Shown here: piece by piece, positions 44,921 through 57,120 of the stretch
Position numbering within the stretch: position 1 is the stretch's first letter
How the letters are laid out: the number at the start of each line of letters is the position of its first letter
NCBI RefSeq assembly: GCF_003945595.2
Contig: NW_024104671.1
Location: 124,001-188,000 of the forward strand
From: Pipra filicauda
Lineage: Eukaryota; Chordata; Aves; Passeriformes; Pipridae
Length of the DNA: 64,000 nt
Direction of reading: 5' to 3'
Program-made: the position numbers and the translations under genes
Notes under the pieces: model-generated
What the model was told of the DNA's origin: nothing
Databases searched by the model: none
The model's input: the letters and a program-made list of their open reading frames with translations, nothing else

Positions 44921-44967
44921 GGAGGGGAGGGGAGGGAGGGGACGGGAGGGGAGGGGAGGGGAAGGGA
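44921..44967 (+). repeat. (GGGGA)n repeat with G-quadruplex potential
   Basis: About nine consecutive runs of three or four G separated by one or two A (one C interruption near 44943) on the plus strand. Four or more G-runs with one-base spacers satisfy the usual G-quadruplex pattern. No adjacent gene suggests a role. Confidence 0.9.
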
Positions 44968-47178
44968 ATACTGTGGGTCTAAATCATCATGGGATGAATC
45001 AAAAGACAGCTCATTTAAGTGTCTGACTTTCCAAGTTCTGCCAGTGACTTATGGAAGGAAATAGCCTTAACCTTCTTTACAATGCCAAAAGGATAGACAT
45101 AGAAATTTATGGAAAAAAATGAATGGGTCCCTTCCTCCAGCTTCAGGCCTTCTCAATTAGAAAGCTGGAGGGCTTCACACCCACTTGAGGCATGTAGTTT
45201 AGCCAGCTATATGAATGTCTCCCTGAGATCCCTCACTGATCATGGGAGACATGTAGTTTTCTGCAAAAGCAAGGCAAAGAGTTTAAGTTCAGTACCCAGT
45301 TAAGAGGAGTCTCAAGAACAAGTTGTCTAACCCATAGCTGCTGGTGGTAATATTCCTTATGTGAACTGAAATGCAACAGATTTTATATTACTTGACATAC
45401 AAACAGGCATTTTTTTAAGCTGAAATCAGAGATCTTCACTACTGGAGTTAGGGTCAAACTAATGAGCTGAATATTTTTGCAAACTCATCTACCACACCAG
45501 CTGTGGCATCATAAACGCCAATCCGTTAGGCATAACAACAAAACACAACATCACACTAGGAGCTAGCAAAAAGTGAAGTGTTTAGAGTTCTAAGGCACTA
45601 AGCTATAGAAACTATTAATCATGCTAAGAAATACATAGGAAGACTGAATTGGATGCACTGATGTGAGGCACAATCTTACACCAAAAATGCATTAACACTA
45701 CTACAATTGTGCCACTAGAGCTTTCTCTGAGGGAGGCAAGCTTTAGAAGTTACTTCAGGACAGAATGCCACAAGGTTTGTGACCTGATAAATCCAAGTCT
45801 AGCAGCAGCTTACCTGACGGATTGTTAAAACTGCAGACTAAGTGTCTAATTCATGATGACCACAAATTCTAATCATTTCATAATGGATGTCTGCCTTTAA
45901 CTTGAGTGACATAATGAACTAAAGCTGTAACTTCCAACTGTGGTCTACTTCCCAGTAAACTGAATTCATCTTGACTTGTGACTGTTTTCAAGGGATAGAT
46001 ATTGCCTTTGATTTGTGCCATGCTTGCAAAATCCTTTATGGAATATAATAAATCAGGTCCAGCAGAAGCTGAGAACCATTATATTAAAAACTATAGAGGC
46101 TGAGTTCTAGTTTTGCATTTTAATGGAGCTTTTATGGAGACCTGTGCCAGCAAAATTCCAATCCATGTGCCACATGTCATAATTACTTGTAATCTGCTTT
46201 AAAAGAATGTTCTATTTTCAAGTGATCAAAACCTTTGTCTTTGATCCTTTTTGGATCTGTATCCTGCAACTGCGCAGGAGACTGCATGTATCTCCCCAGT
46301 AATAAAATAATGAATTTAGTCCCAAGAAAAACACTGAGCTGGAAAGAAATACAAAAGAACGTATAACATTTATGATCTGAGTCACAAAGAAATATTTCAA
46401 AACAATGGATGTGCTTTTTTAATGTAAGGAGGAGATAATTTCTTGCACTCTGTGCCAGAAGACAGTAATAGTAGAGCACAAATTACTGCCACGTCCCGTC
46501 ATGTAGTAACCACAGTGTGCATTGCTCCGAGCATGGCCACATGTAGGGGAGACCTTGTTCTTTTCTTTCCTAGCATGGGCTTCTGCATGAGGACACCCAT
46601 CTCAGGGAGTACAGGATTCAATAATACCTGAGTAGAATCTGCATTAGTAGCCTGCACAGGCCCAGCAACAGGTTGGCCACAGACTGGCAAAGGCCAGTTA
46701 GAGCAGCACACAATATCTAGCTTTCATTTAAGCAATATATTAAATATCACAGGTCAATTTTTCTTCTTTCTTTTTTTTTTAATTTTTTTTATTTAATAGC
46801 AATGTTCCTTCTCCCAGACAGATTTGTGGCCCATGAATGTGGTCTTTACTTTGCCTTTCCTTTGCACTTCTCAGTATGGTAAACAGGTATAAGTGTTCAT
46901 GACAGAAGTCTGTCTCCTCTGTTTTCAAGGACTGACAAAAACTCCACCATCACTACAGCCAATCTATTTCTGCATTGCTCAAAAATATGTTCATGCCGGG
47001 AGTTTAGAAACTGCACACAGTACTGTAACACTGATGAATCCTCTGTCAATCCCTCTCTCCTCCAATACTTTTTTTTGCAGAACTGCTTCCTACTCTGTTG
47101 TTCCCTGTCTTCCATTCAGGTAATGAATTATTACAGTTTGTATGCAAAGCTTCAGACTTGTCTCTATTGAATAGGATT
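44968..47178. other. AT-rich DNA, no gene seen
   Basis: No exon, RNA gene or identified transposon. A T-rich tract lies at about 46767-46795. The slightly GC-richer patch at 46440-46710 has short open frames on both strands with no recognisable domain. Confidence 0.5.
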
Positions 47179-47189
47179 GTTTTGCATAT
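47179..47189. repeat. Left target-site duplication of RTE copy 3
   Basis: gttttgcatat at 47179-47189 recurs exactly at 47918-47928, enclosing the rearranged RTE copy. Confidence 0.8.
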
Positions 47190-47917
47190 CATGGCTGGGC
47201 TTCATGAACAAAGATTTGGGAAGGCTCTATCCACATTTGTTACACGCTGGTGGCTTATGAGGCCAAAACGAGATAGACATATCCGATTGCAAAAGGCACA
47301 GCAGAAAGACTCCTTAGATGGTATATTCTGCAAGACACGGTTCTTTCTGCGTTGCCTTTTCTCCTCGAGAGTGATCCTGCGTGTGTTCTCAAAGGAGACA
47401 GCTGCGTTATAGATGGTGTGTCTCCAGGCCTCCCGATTGGAGGCCAGAGTAGACCAGTTATGGTGATCAATATGGCCAAGGCTGAGGTGTTGTTTCAGGG
47501 AGTCCTTGTATCTTTTCTTCCATTGTTGGCAAAATCCTGGCAAGAATACTCTTGAACAGACTAATGCCCACTATAGCAGAAGGAATTCTACCTGAAAGCC
47601 AATGTGGTTTCAGAGCCAACAGGAGTACCACAGACATGGTATTTGTTCTCAGACAACTGCAAGAGAAGTGTAGGGAACAAAACAAAGGTCTTTATGTAAC
47701 CTTTGTCGACCTCACCAAGGCTTTTGATACTGTGAGCAGAAAAGGTCTGTGGCAGATTTTGGAACGTTTAGGTTGTCCCCCCAAGTTCCTTAAAATGATC
47801 ATCTCACTCCATGAGGATCAGCACGGCCAAGTCAGATATGGCAACACACTTTCTGAGCCCTTTTTAATTAAGAATGGTGTAAAACAAGGCTGTGTTCTCG
47901 CTCCTACCCTATTCACA
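47190..47917 (-). mobile_element. RTE-type LINE copy 3 with inverted 5' segment
   Basis: The left half (47190 to about 47520) is the 3' end of the RTE on the minus strand, from the short 3' UTR through the zinc finger back to the RYKDSLKQHLSLGH region. At about 47520 it joins the middle of the RT, now on the plus strand (about 47521-47917). This runs from the LSIAGKI region through RSTTDMVFVLRQLQEK, motif A FVDLTKAFDT and GVKQGCVLAPTLFT. Some 0.8 kb between these parts, as judged from copy 1, is absent. The whole is enclosed by an 11-bp duplication, so it entered as one event. This is the arrangement described for L1 twin priming. Confidence 0.85.
47552..47917 (+). pseudogene. RTE RT fragment in the inverted part of copy 3
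   Basis: An uninterrupted RT stretch of about 120 residues: CGFRANRSTTDMVFVLRQ, CREQNKGLYV, motif A with its catalytic Asp (FVDLTKAFDTVSRKGLW), HEDQHGQVRYGN and KQGCVLAPTLF. It preserves motif A, which copy 1 has deleted and copy 2 carries with substitutions. It has no start, no motif C and no C-terminus of its own; the open frame continues into flanking DNA to 47971. Confidence 0.85.
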
Positions 47918-47928
47918 GTTTTGCATAT
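47918..47928. repeat. Right target-site duplication of RTE copy 3
   Basis: gttttgcatat, an exact match to 47179-47189. The G could alternatively be the last base of the RTE sequence (cacag), a one-base overlap at the junction. Confidence 0.8.
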
Positions 47929-47959
47929 ATCATCATCTAAGTCATCAGTGATTCTAAAG

Positions 47960-48610
47960 AAGCTTAGATGAAGTACAAGTGTATGACATCTATTTTATTT
48001 CGTGTCACACCCCTGGCTTTTTGCTCTTGATAAACCCAAATAGATTATTAGTATTTTCTATGTTTTCATGTAGGTGACCATGAATAGCTTTTTTATTTGC
48101 TCCAGTATTTTTCTAGGAATTTAACTGAAGCAGAAACTCTATAATTCCACATGTTGTTTTCCCATCTTTTAAAGACCAGTACTATATTTCCCTTCTATTC
48201 ATACATTCACTTCAATTTATTTACAGATAACTACTAATGGCTGCTAAGTTGGTTTTGGTGGTTCTTTAGTAACGACAAATGAAATTTAAGAATTCCTGAT
48301 AACGTATTTAAGATGGTCTATTCCCACTTAAAGCTGAGAATTTTTCTCTGTTGATGTCATTAATTGTGAAAACATCATTTGGTAATGAAAACTAGTGCAA
48401 AAAATATTAAATGTTATGGTCCTCTTTATCAAATTCTCTCTGATAATTCTGATCCTTTGCAAGGTAACAGGCCTTTTTTTCCTTGTTCTTCCCCCTAGTA
48501 TCAATGCCCTTATGGTTTCTTGTTTTACCTGATGGACATTGCTTATTGAATATTGTTTCTTGACTTTTGCCTATTTGCTTGAACTGTGTCTTTATTCTTG
48601 TCCTCATACT
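47960..48610 (-). mobile_element. Ancient CR1/LINE3-like relic
   Basis: The plus-strand text 'ttgctccagtatttttct' and 'ctataattccacatg' resembles, reversed, the CR1-group RT region encoding 'GNYRPVSLTSIPGKILEQ'. The minus-strand translation gives PRKILEQIKKL in the expected place, and more weakly a linker region toward 48600. Many stops and substitutions make it much older than the other CR1 copies. Its limits are vague. Confidence 0.5.
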
Positions 48611-51600
48611 CGGAAGAAGAAGTCACCAGATATCCCAAGTTCTGTTTACTTCTACAAGCAGCAGTTGCGAATCTTAAAGCTTCTGAGCTGTGCAGGTATT
48701 TTTATGTGTCACTGAGGTTAGAGGTTCCCCTGTCACCATCACAGCACATTAAGGGTGACCTTAACAGCTTCCCTCCTGATCCTAATTTTAACACATGACT
48801 TTTCTATTAATCTATAACCTTTGGAGGCTATGCTGTTGTTATCATGCTGTGCAGTGGAAACTCTTACTTCATTCTGGTTTTAGAGAGAACACCAGTTTCA
48901 TATTTTAGACCGCTGGAAGTATAGGAAACACCATTAGAATCTGTAGCATATCTAGGATTAATTCACTGTAACAAACATCTAAAATGTCTCTGTTACACTT
49001 CTCTAACATTATTCAAAACACAGACACCTCCCCATATAGCAAGATAGACCCTGTCTCAACGTGACAGTGGCATTTAGGCACATAAATAATTCCATGGATC
49101 TGGACCCTGGATATATTTTGCGAGTCAGTGGACAAAGTACACTAAAACATTGATACAATATCCCTTTACTTTTTGCAGTAGCACACACACACCAAATCTC
49201 ACACTATCAGCAATGCTTTTTGGCAAACTGTACTCTTAATGCAAATTAAATTAGGCTACATGACATTAAGCCACTTGGGATTTCTCCAGGACATTAATTT
49301 AGCAACATGTGCTTTCAATCACTATATGTTCTGTTCCCTTGGAAACAAACAAAAAAACCCACACCAAAACCCAATAATTAAACATAAACTACAGTTTTTT
49401 CTGTGTGAGTGTGCAAAAGTCAGAGTTAATTTTCTTTTTCAAAATCAAGGGCTTGCCATAATTTCAAATATTATGCTTGTATTTTTCTGAATGACAACAA
49501 GGAACATCAGGAGCTAGCAGACAATTCCTGTCTGCCACTGAGGCTTTCTTCACAGATTATTGCTCTTTGCTTGTCTCTCCCTTATTCTTGCTGCTCTGTA
49601 TGCCCTTCCCTTACCTCTCCAAGGGGAAAAGTCTCTTGTACACCTTTCTTTCCCCCAACACCTCTGGATATTTCTGCTCAGAAGACAAATGGATTTAGGG
49701 CTCAGTCTCAAGGGAAAACAGGTCTTATCTAGCAGAGATTTGAGGTCTCTGGCCACACAGCTGTGCCAAATCTAGACTCCTGTGAAAATAGGCAACTGGA
49801 TCCAGATGGAGTCCAGATGTGTTAGTGCGCTGAGGCATCCAAGATAGCAAGCCATTGGACAAGAACATTAGTTCAGGTGAAGTGTTGGACTGACATTTGC
49901 AGACTGTATTTGGAAATCGCTTATGCTAGCTTGTGCAAATGTCTCCAGTACTTCCAGTTTTGGGGTATTGATAGAAGGCTTGTCTGCATTTGTCAGTGTA
50001 GTGGTCCTCCAGCATGTAAGTGATGCAGAACTGGGTCATGCTAACCCCAAACTGTGACCCTTCACGCATCAATTCAGATAGAAGCTCAACTTTCTTGATG
50101 CCTCAGTTTGTGAACTTACCCGTCCATTTTCTGATCATGTCCATAGCTCTCTTGAACAGCCTTTTAAAACACAGATATTTATACTCTATTGCCATACAAG
50201 AATCAGAAAAACTAGGAAATATGACAGTTTCCCTAGGGGCTCAATTGATTAGTTTTATTAGAATGTATAGGGGAAAATAAAATGAAGCACTAAAAAGCTT
50301 TTTTTTCCCCCATAAAACTTGAGAATAATTGGAAGAAAGAGGGAGAAGGAGAAAAGAGGTTGCTATCGGCAAACTGTGAGAGTTCATGTTGGAAGGTGGG
50401 AGGGGACTGGCAGCAGCAAAGAGACGGCATGGCAGCACTAATGTGGTTGTGTACATCTCTGAGGTAAACACAAGGAAAAACAAGCTAATCAAAAAAGGAA
50501 AACATCCTGGAGCAAGGGAAGAAATTAAGGAGAAAGAATTGTGAAAGCCTGTGATTTTCTCATTATTCTTGTTATTTTTATGTCTTTTTTTTTATTGCCC
50601 TTCAGTTCTTAGAGCCTTCTGCAAGTTTTCAGTGAAATGTAAAACAAATAGTTGCAACTAAAGGGAACTCTGTTCCCATTCTCCCTGCAAAACAACCTGA
50701 AATCTGAAAGACCATATAAACACAATCCCAATTTAGGTGCTTTTGAAGTGCCATGTTTTTTAAACTAATTTTATTACATGGAGGGAGATGATGGGCTGGC
50801 ACATGAACTCTTGACTCCTTTATTCATAAAAACTAGTGCCTCACAAACAGCAGCCCTCATAACAATGAAAACTTGCACACACAGACACACACATGAATGC
50901 ACATCTCGAAGGTGCTGAGAATGTGAAGCAGAGATAACAAAAGGGGATGAGAACAGAAGAAATGAAGGCTATTCTTTTAACAGGCTTTTACAAAAAGCTT
51001 GTTTAATCTCATGCTTATTTCTAAATTAGGGTGATTTGACTGTCTCACATAATTCAATCTCCAAAAATGTTTCCATAATGTAGATGGTGAAGGCAAAACA
51101 TAATTATGGGTACTGCCCCTCAGCATTTCTCTATTTTCTTTTGAAAAACCTGTCAGGTAATTTGTAACCTTATGTGGGTATTATCTTTATTTCACATTTT
51201 GTTTTTGTAGTTAAGAACACTGTAGCACTTTTTAAGAGTCTCTATAACTTTACTTTTAGGAACATATTCTTAATAATCAAAATCATCTGTTTGGCTTACA
51301 GTCTGTTTTCTCTGCAGAAGTGTTTTTGGAAGCTTAACAGTGTAATTCCAGGGATGGTATCGGCCCTAGTATTTTAGAATCTAGGCCTGCAGAGACACTT
51401 TATATAGCTCTTTGGGAGGAAGAACTTATACTGCCAAAACATAGTTCTTTGCCAGAATTAGACCCTGATTCTGTAAACTACCTAACTTTAAGCATGTGTG
51501 CATTAACATGAATATTAAATACTTGAATTCTTTACACACTGAGGTCCCCAGAATGACCATGCTTGCTCAGGACACAGGGACAGAAAGACTCAGAATCTAC

Positions 51601-51824
51601 AGACCTTCTCTGGCAGGTGATGATGTGGGAATAGACTGCTGCTTGGAGAGCACACCTGGTGTGTCATGCAGCTCCACTTCATACGCCTTGCTCCACTTCC
51701 AGATGAAGAGGAGGCAGTGAAATCAGAAAAAAGGAAGGAGTCAGCTGTACAGGCAGAAGAGCCTTGTTAAAATGTTGTAGTAGGCAAGAACTGGGTTAAT
51801 GTTGGTTGCAAAGGTGGGTAACGT
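48611..51824. other. AT-rich DNA, no gene seen
   Basis: No exon, RNA gene or transposon identified; the small open frames have no recognisable domains. A short CA-rich tract lies at about 50874-50893. Confidence 0.5.
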
Positions 51825-52214
51825 TCATTTTCAGCTAAACAAGCTGGGATTGTTTAGCCGGGAGAAAAAGAGACTGCGAAGAGTCCTTATTGTTCTCTAT
51901 AATTACCCAAACCTATGTTTTAATGAGGTGGGAGTTGGCCTCCTCTTCCTGGTAACAAGCGACAGGATGAGAGGAACGATGAGACGGGAGAGTTGCACCA
52001 CTGGAGGCTAACAATGGATATTAGGAAAAAGGATTGTCAAGTATTTGACCAGGCTCCTCAGGGAAGTGGTGGAATCACCATCCCTGGAGGTAAAGGTATG
52101 TAGATGTGGCTCTTGGGGACATGATTTAGTGGTGCATTTGGCAGTGCTGGGTTAACAGTTGGACTTGCTGATCTTAGAGATCTTTTCCAACCTAAATGAT
52201 TCTGTGATTCTATG
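51825..52214 (+). mobile_element. CR1: Old CR1 LINE 3' end
   Basis: The sequence begins near the conserved 'LFSREKKRLRR' region (51850-51890). It continues through 'ggatattaggaaaaaggattg' and 'ggtggaatcaccatccctgg' and ends 'ccaacctaaatgattctgtgattctatg' in two adjacent blocks to 52214. It is a 5'-truncated copy with many substitutions and small indels. Its 3' end differs from the copies at 13.5 and 57.1 kb and is like the remnant at 1.3-1.5 kb, so it belongs to an older subfamily. Confidence 0.85.
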
Positions 52215-55200
52215 AAATACAAAGCCTTTGACTTTACAAATCTCAGTGTATGTGTTCTACCATTACTCTGCCCTCCCTGCTGTAAGAAGTAAGTCCAGGT
52301 ACAGGTTACTGCCGGTATTTTAACACTATCTACTGACTTTGTGCCGAAAAGTAAGATATCTATGTCAAAGGATAAGCTTAGACATGCTCCTAGTAGTGAG
52401 GAAGACCAGGCTTTCCGTCTACCCTGACTAGAGCTGTATTTCCTTCTGTTTGAATGGGAAAACTGGGAGCTTAGACACTCAGAAAGTAAAACTGAGGGAA
52501 GCTGGGCTTTTCAAAAGCATTTTTGGAATTAAATTTTTAAAGGTATTCTGAAATCCAGAGAAAGATACATCTTGGAGGACAGAGTTAGATTTTGTTAAGG
52601 AATAGAAAGTAAAATTAGAGTAGAACTAAAGTAATCTCAATATGTATTTTTTTTAGATTAAAGCCCTAAACCAAACAGTTAATTTGAAATGGAGATACTT
52701 TGGTGTGGAAGAGAAATATAAGAACAATAAATGCTATAAATATTCTACCCTGTACACCATGCTGTCAAATAAAAACAGAAAAATGAAGGACATTGTCTGG
52801 TTCCAACTGCTGACTCCACTTTTTCTGGAATCAAACAAAAATACAATTTGTTGATACATAACAGGCCATGTGTGACAGAAGCAGGATTTTAAAAGCATCT
52901 TATTTTTATGAAAGAAATGTGAGAATGAAAAAAGCAAATCAGGCTTAGTGTTTAATTTAACATCTGAGAAGAAGAAAACTGGAAAAATGAATGAGATAAA
53001 GAGCAAATTGCTAGGCGCAAAGAAAGGTACAGTGAAGGCATAAGGAAGTATATTAGAGATCACAACATTTCAGGTGTCATTCTAGTAAAGGCCCAAATTT
53101 AGGGGAAAAGAGATACATTTTCCAACAGGAAATTTTGATTTGTTGAAACTCATTCCCATTCTGGACTGCCATCAAAATATTAAATTTTTTTCTTTTGAGG
53201 AAAAGTAAGTGTTTTACAGGAAGTTTCTGTCTCATATAATTGTGGAGAACTATTAAAAAAATGCGTTGTGAGTGACTCCAATGTCTCAAAATCCAGACAG
53301 AAAACAAAGTTGCTTTTTTAATTATCCCTTCAGTTCTGGTAGCTGCAATCTGTTTTATCTAAATACTTGCTATTAGTTAGTAACTAACTAATGAAAAGAG
53401 TCTTTTCAGAAACCTGAATGATGCACAAATCTACTTCAGAATATTCTGAATGAAAATGCAGACTTTTCATTGCTTCCTATAGCAGTGGGTTGTACCTCAG
53501 CACTATAAAGGCCCAGAGTTGCACACTTGCTGCAGGAACAATGACCCATCCATATTCTTGCTGTAGATAAATCACAACCCCAAAGTAAGCCAGCTGCTGC
53601 TGGGATGGCTGTGAGAGGGGCAGGGGCATGCAAAGGAGATTATGTCATAGGACCAGAGCATTTCCTCCAGAAAGCGAAGTACTGCCTCATTTCTGTGCCA
53701 GAAAAAATAGCCTTATTCATGTCACAGTAATGGTCGAGTTTGCCTACACTGCTAAAGTACCTTTAGCCAGCTTTGTCCAACCCTGATATGTTATTGAGGA
53801 AATTATACTATCTGTGTAAGTGATCAGGGATGGATTCAACTCTGATGTCTACCATGTCTGCTATGGCGACTGGACACACAATTTCCCATTTCAGAGAATA
53901 GCTGAGAGCTTACTCAGTAGGTGTCTGCTCCAAAGAGAGAGAAATTGCCTTCTAGACCACACTGACTCTGTTTACCAAATATCCTTGGATTATACAGGTA
54001 GTCTGGACAATTTAGCTAATGTAAATACCTGCTTAGGTGTAGATACTAATAAATTGATGAGATTTATTTTACCAAAGCTCTCCTTCAAATGACTACATAA
54101 AATACAACGTAAGTAAACTTTAAAACTGCAAAAAGTAAAAATAGTTAATGTTTCTTTGGTTAGCCCTAGGGCTGCCCATTGAACATCTTAGATGATGGTT
54201 TTAGGAGCTCATTTAAAGTTTATGATTTCTTGAAAAAAACTCATAAAATGTCAATTTGCATCCTTCATTCTCATCTAAAACCTCCTATGTGTATGTTCAT
54301 GAACTTTGTCACAAAAAACTATGGAGTTCCTCTATTTTGAAAGTATCCCTGTTGTTATTGTTTTACAAACACATTTAAAATCTAATCCTGGAATATAAAA
54401 ATTATTGCTTTGTTCATTTCAGAGTGTAAAACACTAGACCTGTCTGTTTGCAAGAAAATTATGCATGATGGGTTGGGATTGTACTTACATGGTGCCTATC
54501 TTAAACTAAAGTATGTGAAATCTTATTCAGGTTTATTGCTGCTTTTTCTGCACTCTGTGCATTGTCTTCCATCCTGTGCCTCATTCCAAACTGAACAGCC
54601 TGTGGGAAATAGTGTGGACTACTATTTTGTGTTGTCACCTAGTGTGCTGACAGGATGAAGAAAAGTGTTTGGCACAGCCTTTCATTGGTAACATATACTG
54701 ATAGACACAAGCATATCTAAGTCAAGCTGTTCAACATTTAAATATGTAATTAAATATAATCACTATCCCTATTAGGGCTGACAGTTTATGTTCTTTTTAT
54801 AGTAACCTTTGTACTTTTCCTCATCAGTCACTTTTTGTCTTTCTAGTAATTCATCCTGCAGTGGTAATGGAACAGGCCATTTGGCTCAAAAAATCCTTTT
54901 CTTCTTCAAATCCAAAATATGGTATTCCCATCAGAATGTGAAAGGAGCCTTTCATGTTTGGGGTCTTACCTGCTCATACCTGATAATATAGGAGCTCAGC
55001 TCAAGGTGAGGATTACTGCAGGAGTCAGAGGGGACTGCCAGTGGGAAAATGAGAGCTTAGTAGATCCATTTGGAATATATTTAGTTGGTTCTGGGGTTGG
55101 AATATATGTACTTAATTTTACCTTAGCTATAGTCTTTTCTGTTGTGGATATTGTGCAGTTATTCTGTGCATTTGTCTTTGAAGCATAAAAGCACCTCATG

Positions 55201-56200
55201 GAATAAGACAGGAGAAAATTCAAATGCAGGGAAGGTTGCATTTGCTCCCTTGTCCTGTTAAAGATGAGAGTAAGTATTTCCCCTTAAGCTCCAAATGAGT
55301 GGATTTATCCATGAGAAAATAGAGATCCAGTCAATGAGGCATTTTTATCAAGTTCCACTTAACTGTATTTCTGTGAAAGACAGTGTGAAAAAAAATAAGT
55401 AGGAAACTCCACCCTGGATCAGAGCAGATAAAAGATGACTGGCCTATCCAGGAGATTAATTGAATTCAGCTCCTATCTCTATCAGATATGATATTACAAA
55501 CTTAAACCTGAATGCAATGTTATTCATTGAATAATATGAGAGGGAGCAGGAACTGATGACTTCAGATGTCCTGTACTAAGTACATCCAACAAGTCCTCTA
55601 ATCCCAGCTCTGACTCCAGGAAAGTTTCAGTGATTGCTCAGTATGGGGGATAATAAGTAAGTCTAGATTAGGGAGTGGATCTCTCTCTCCAGCATTTTTC
55701 TCAGCTGGATCTATATGACTATTTTTTTCAGACCATTTGTGCAATACCTGTCACTGAATTAAGATAAAGATGTTCCAACAAACAACATTTCTGGCTTAGT
55801 TCCTGCATGGAGGAAACTAGTGTTTATAGTAAACTGAAAACAGAAAAGCTAAGGTGAAATGGCTTGCCAAAGTCATACAGTACATCAGTAGAAGAGATGG
55901 GAATAGGATCTTGACTTCATACTCTCCAACAGTGCACTGCCAGCTGGACTGAGCTGCAGTAGCATTATTGGGTGAACTTAACCATCAGTGTTTCCACTTA
56001 GATTCATGAATCTGGGCCAGCCTCAACCCCAAAACCGGGTTTTCACCTGAGAATTAGGATTTTAGAACTATCTAAATACAATGCCATCAGAAACAAATAA
56101 TACCACATAACTTTTGATTGCAATATAAAGCAACAGAGCTGGCAAATCATGACTTCAGATTTTATGAGGCCAGTTGCTGATGAATTTTGGGTGGAAGGAT
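52215..56200. other. AT-rich DNA, no gene seen
   Basis: No coding exon, RNA gene or transposon recognised. Frames of 75-110 codons (e.g. 52734-53063 minus) are Phe/Leu/Ser-rich, as expected by chance in AT-rich DNA. Confidence 0.5.
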
Positions 56201-56215
56201 GGCGACATCTAGTGG
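56201..56215 (-). promoter_or_regulatory. CTCF-like motif (candidate)
   Basis: On the minus strand the bases read CCACTAGATGTCGCC, matching the CTCF core consensus CCASYAGRKGGCR at all but one position. It lies in unique-looking DNA, not inside a recognised transposon, which makes it a better candidate than the one at 7706-7719. Binding cannot be judged from sequence alone. Confidence 0.4.
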
Positions 56216-57120
56216 TATTGCTCTTCTCACAGCCCTTCACATTATATCTCGAAGCATGTTGTTTGTAGTACAGCGACAGGTTATTTTACAGACTTAATTA
56301 ATTCTCTTTCTGAAAGTTCTAATACATTAAGCAGTACTGGCTTTTCATCAAATAGTGGCTGCCTCTTAATTTTTCAAACATAATTGCCCCTTTTGTTGTT
56401 ATGCTTCAAAACAAAAGTTGTCATAAAGAAGTGATTCTGCACTCTGCAAATAAAGCTGTATCATAAAATACTGCAAATACTGCAATAACAACTTACAGTT
56501 TTCTCTCTAAATCCATGACTTAAGTTTAAGAGTTACTTTCCTCAGAAAGACGGGCTCTGTTTCAGTAGGGACTTAGCTCCCTCCAGGGAGTGATGTAATC
56601 CTCATTGAAAAAAAAAATTGTTAAGAAAGGATGGAACAAATCACCCTTTAGGTGCTTTTTGCTCTCTGGCTTGTTAGTTAGATTGTCTAACTATGACTAC
56701 TGAAGTTAGGTAAGATGAGTAATACTAAAATGTGCTTCTCTCACATCAGCGAATATAATAAAGTCTAATTTGCTCAGTCATTGAAAGAACTGCTAGAAAT
56801 GTGTCTTAAAGAGAAATTTGGACAATGAAAGATGAAAGATATGGGTATGCAGAGAAACCAAAGTATTATCTATAACAGAAAAATCACCTCCTCCAGGGCT
56901 TGTTTTTACTGTTCGAGCTCAAATATTTGAATTACTGACCTGCCAGACCAGCCCCTGATCTGGACTCTCCTAGGTAGCTGCTAGGCATGGGCAGGGAACA
57001 TTTCCAATGAGTTGTATGGGCCTCTTGCTTTGGGAGCTAAACCAGCTTCACAGTATGTAGATATGCTGTCCATGCCAGATGCTGTACTAGTACATGTGTA
57101 ACCTGTTATTCTGATGTGAG
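56216..57120. other. AT-rich DNA, no gene seen
   Basis: Nothing coding or repetitive recognised. Confidence 0.5.
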
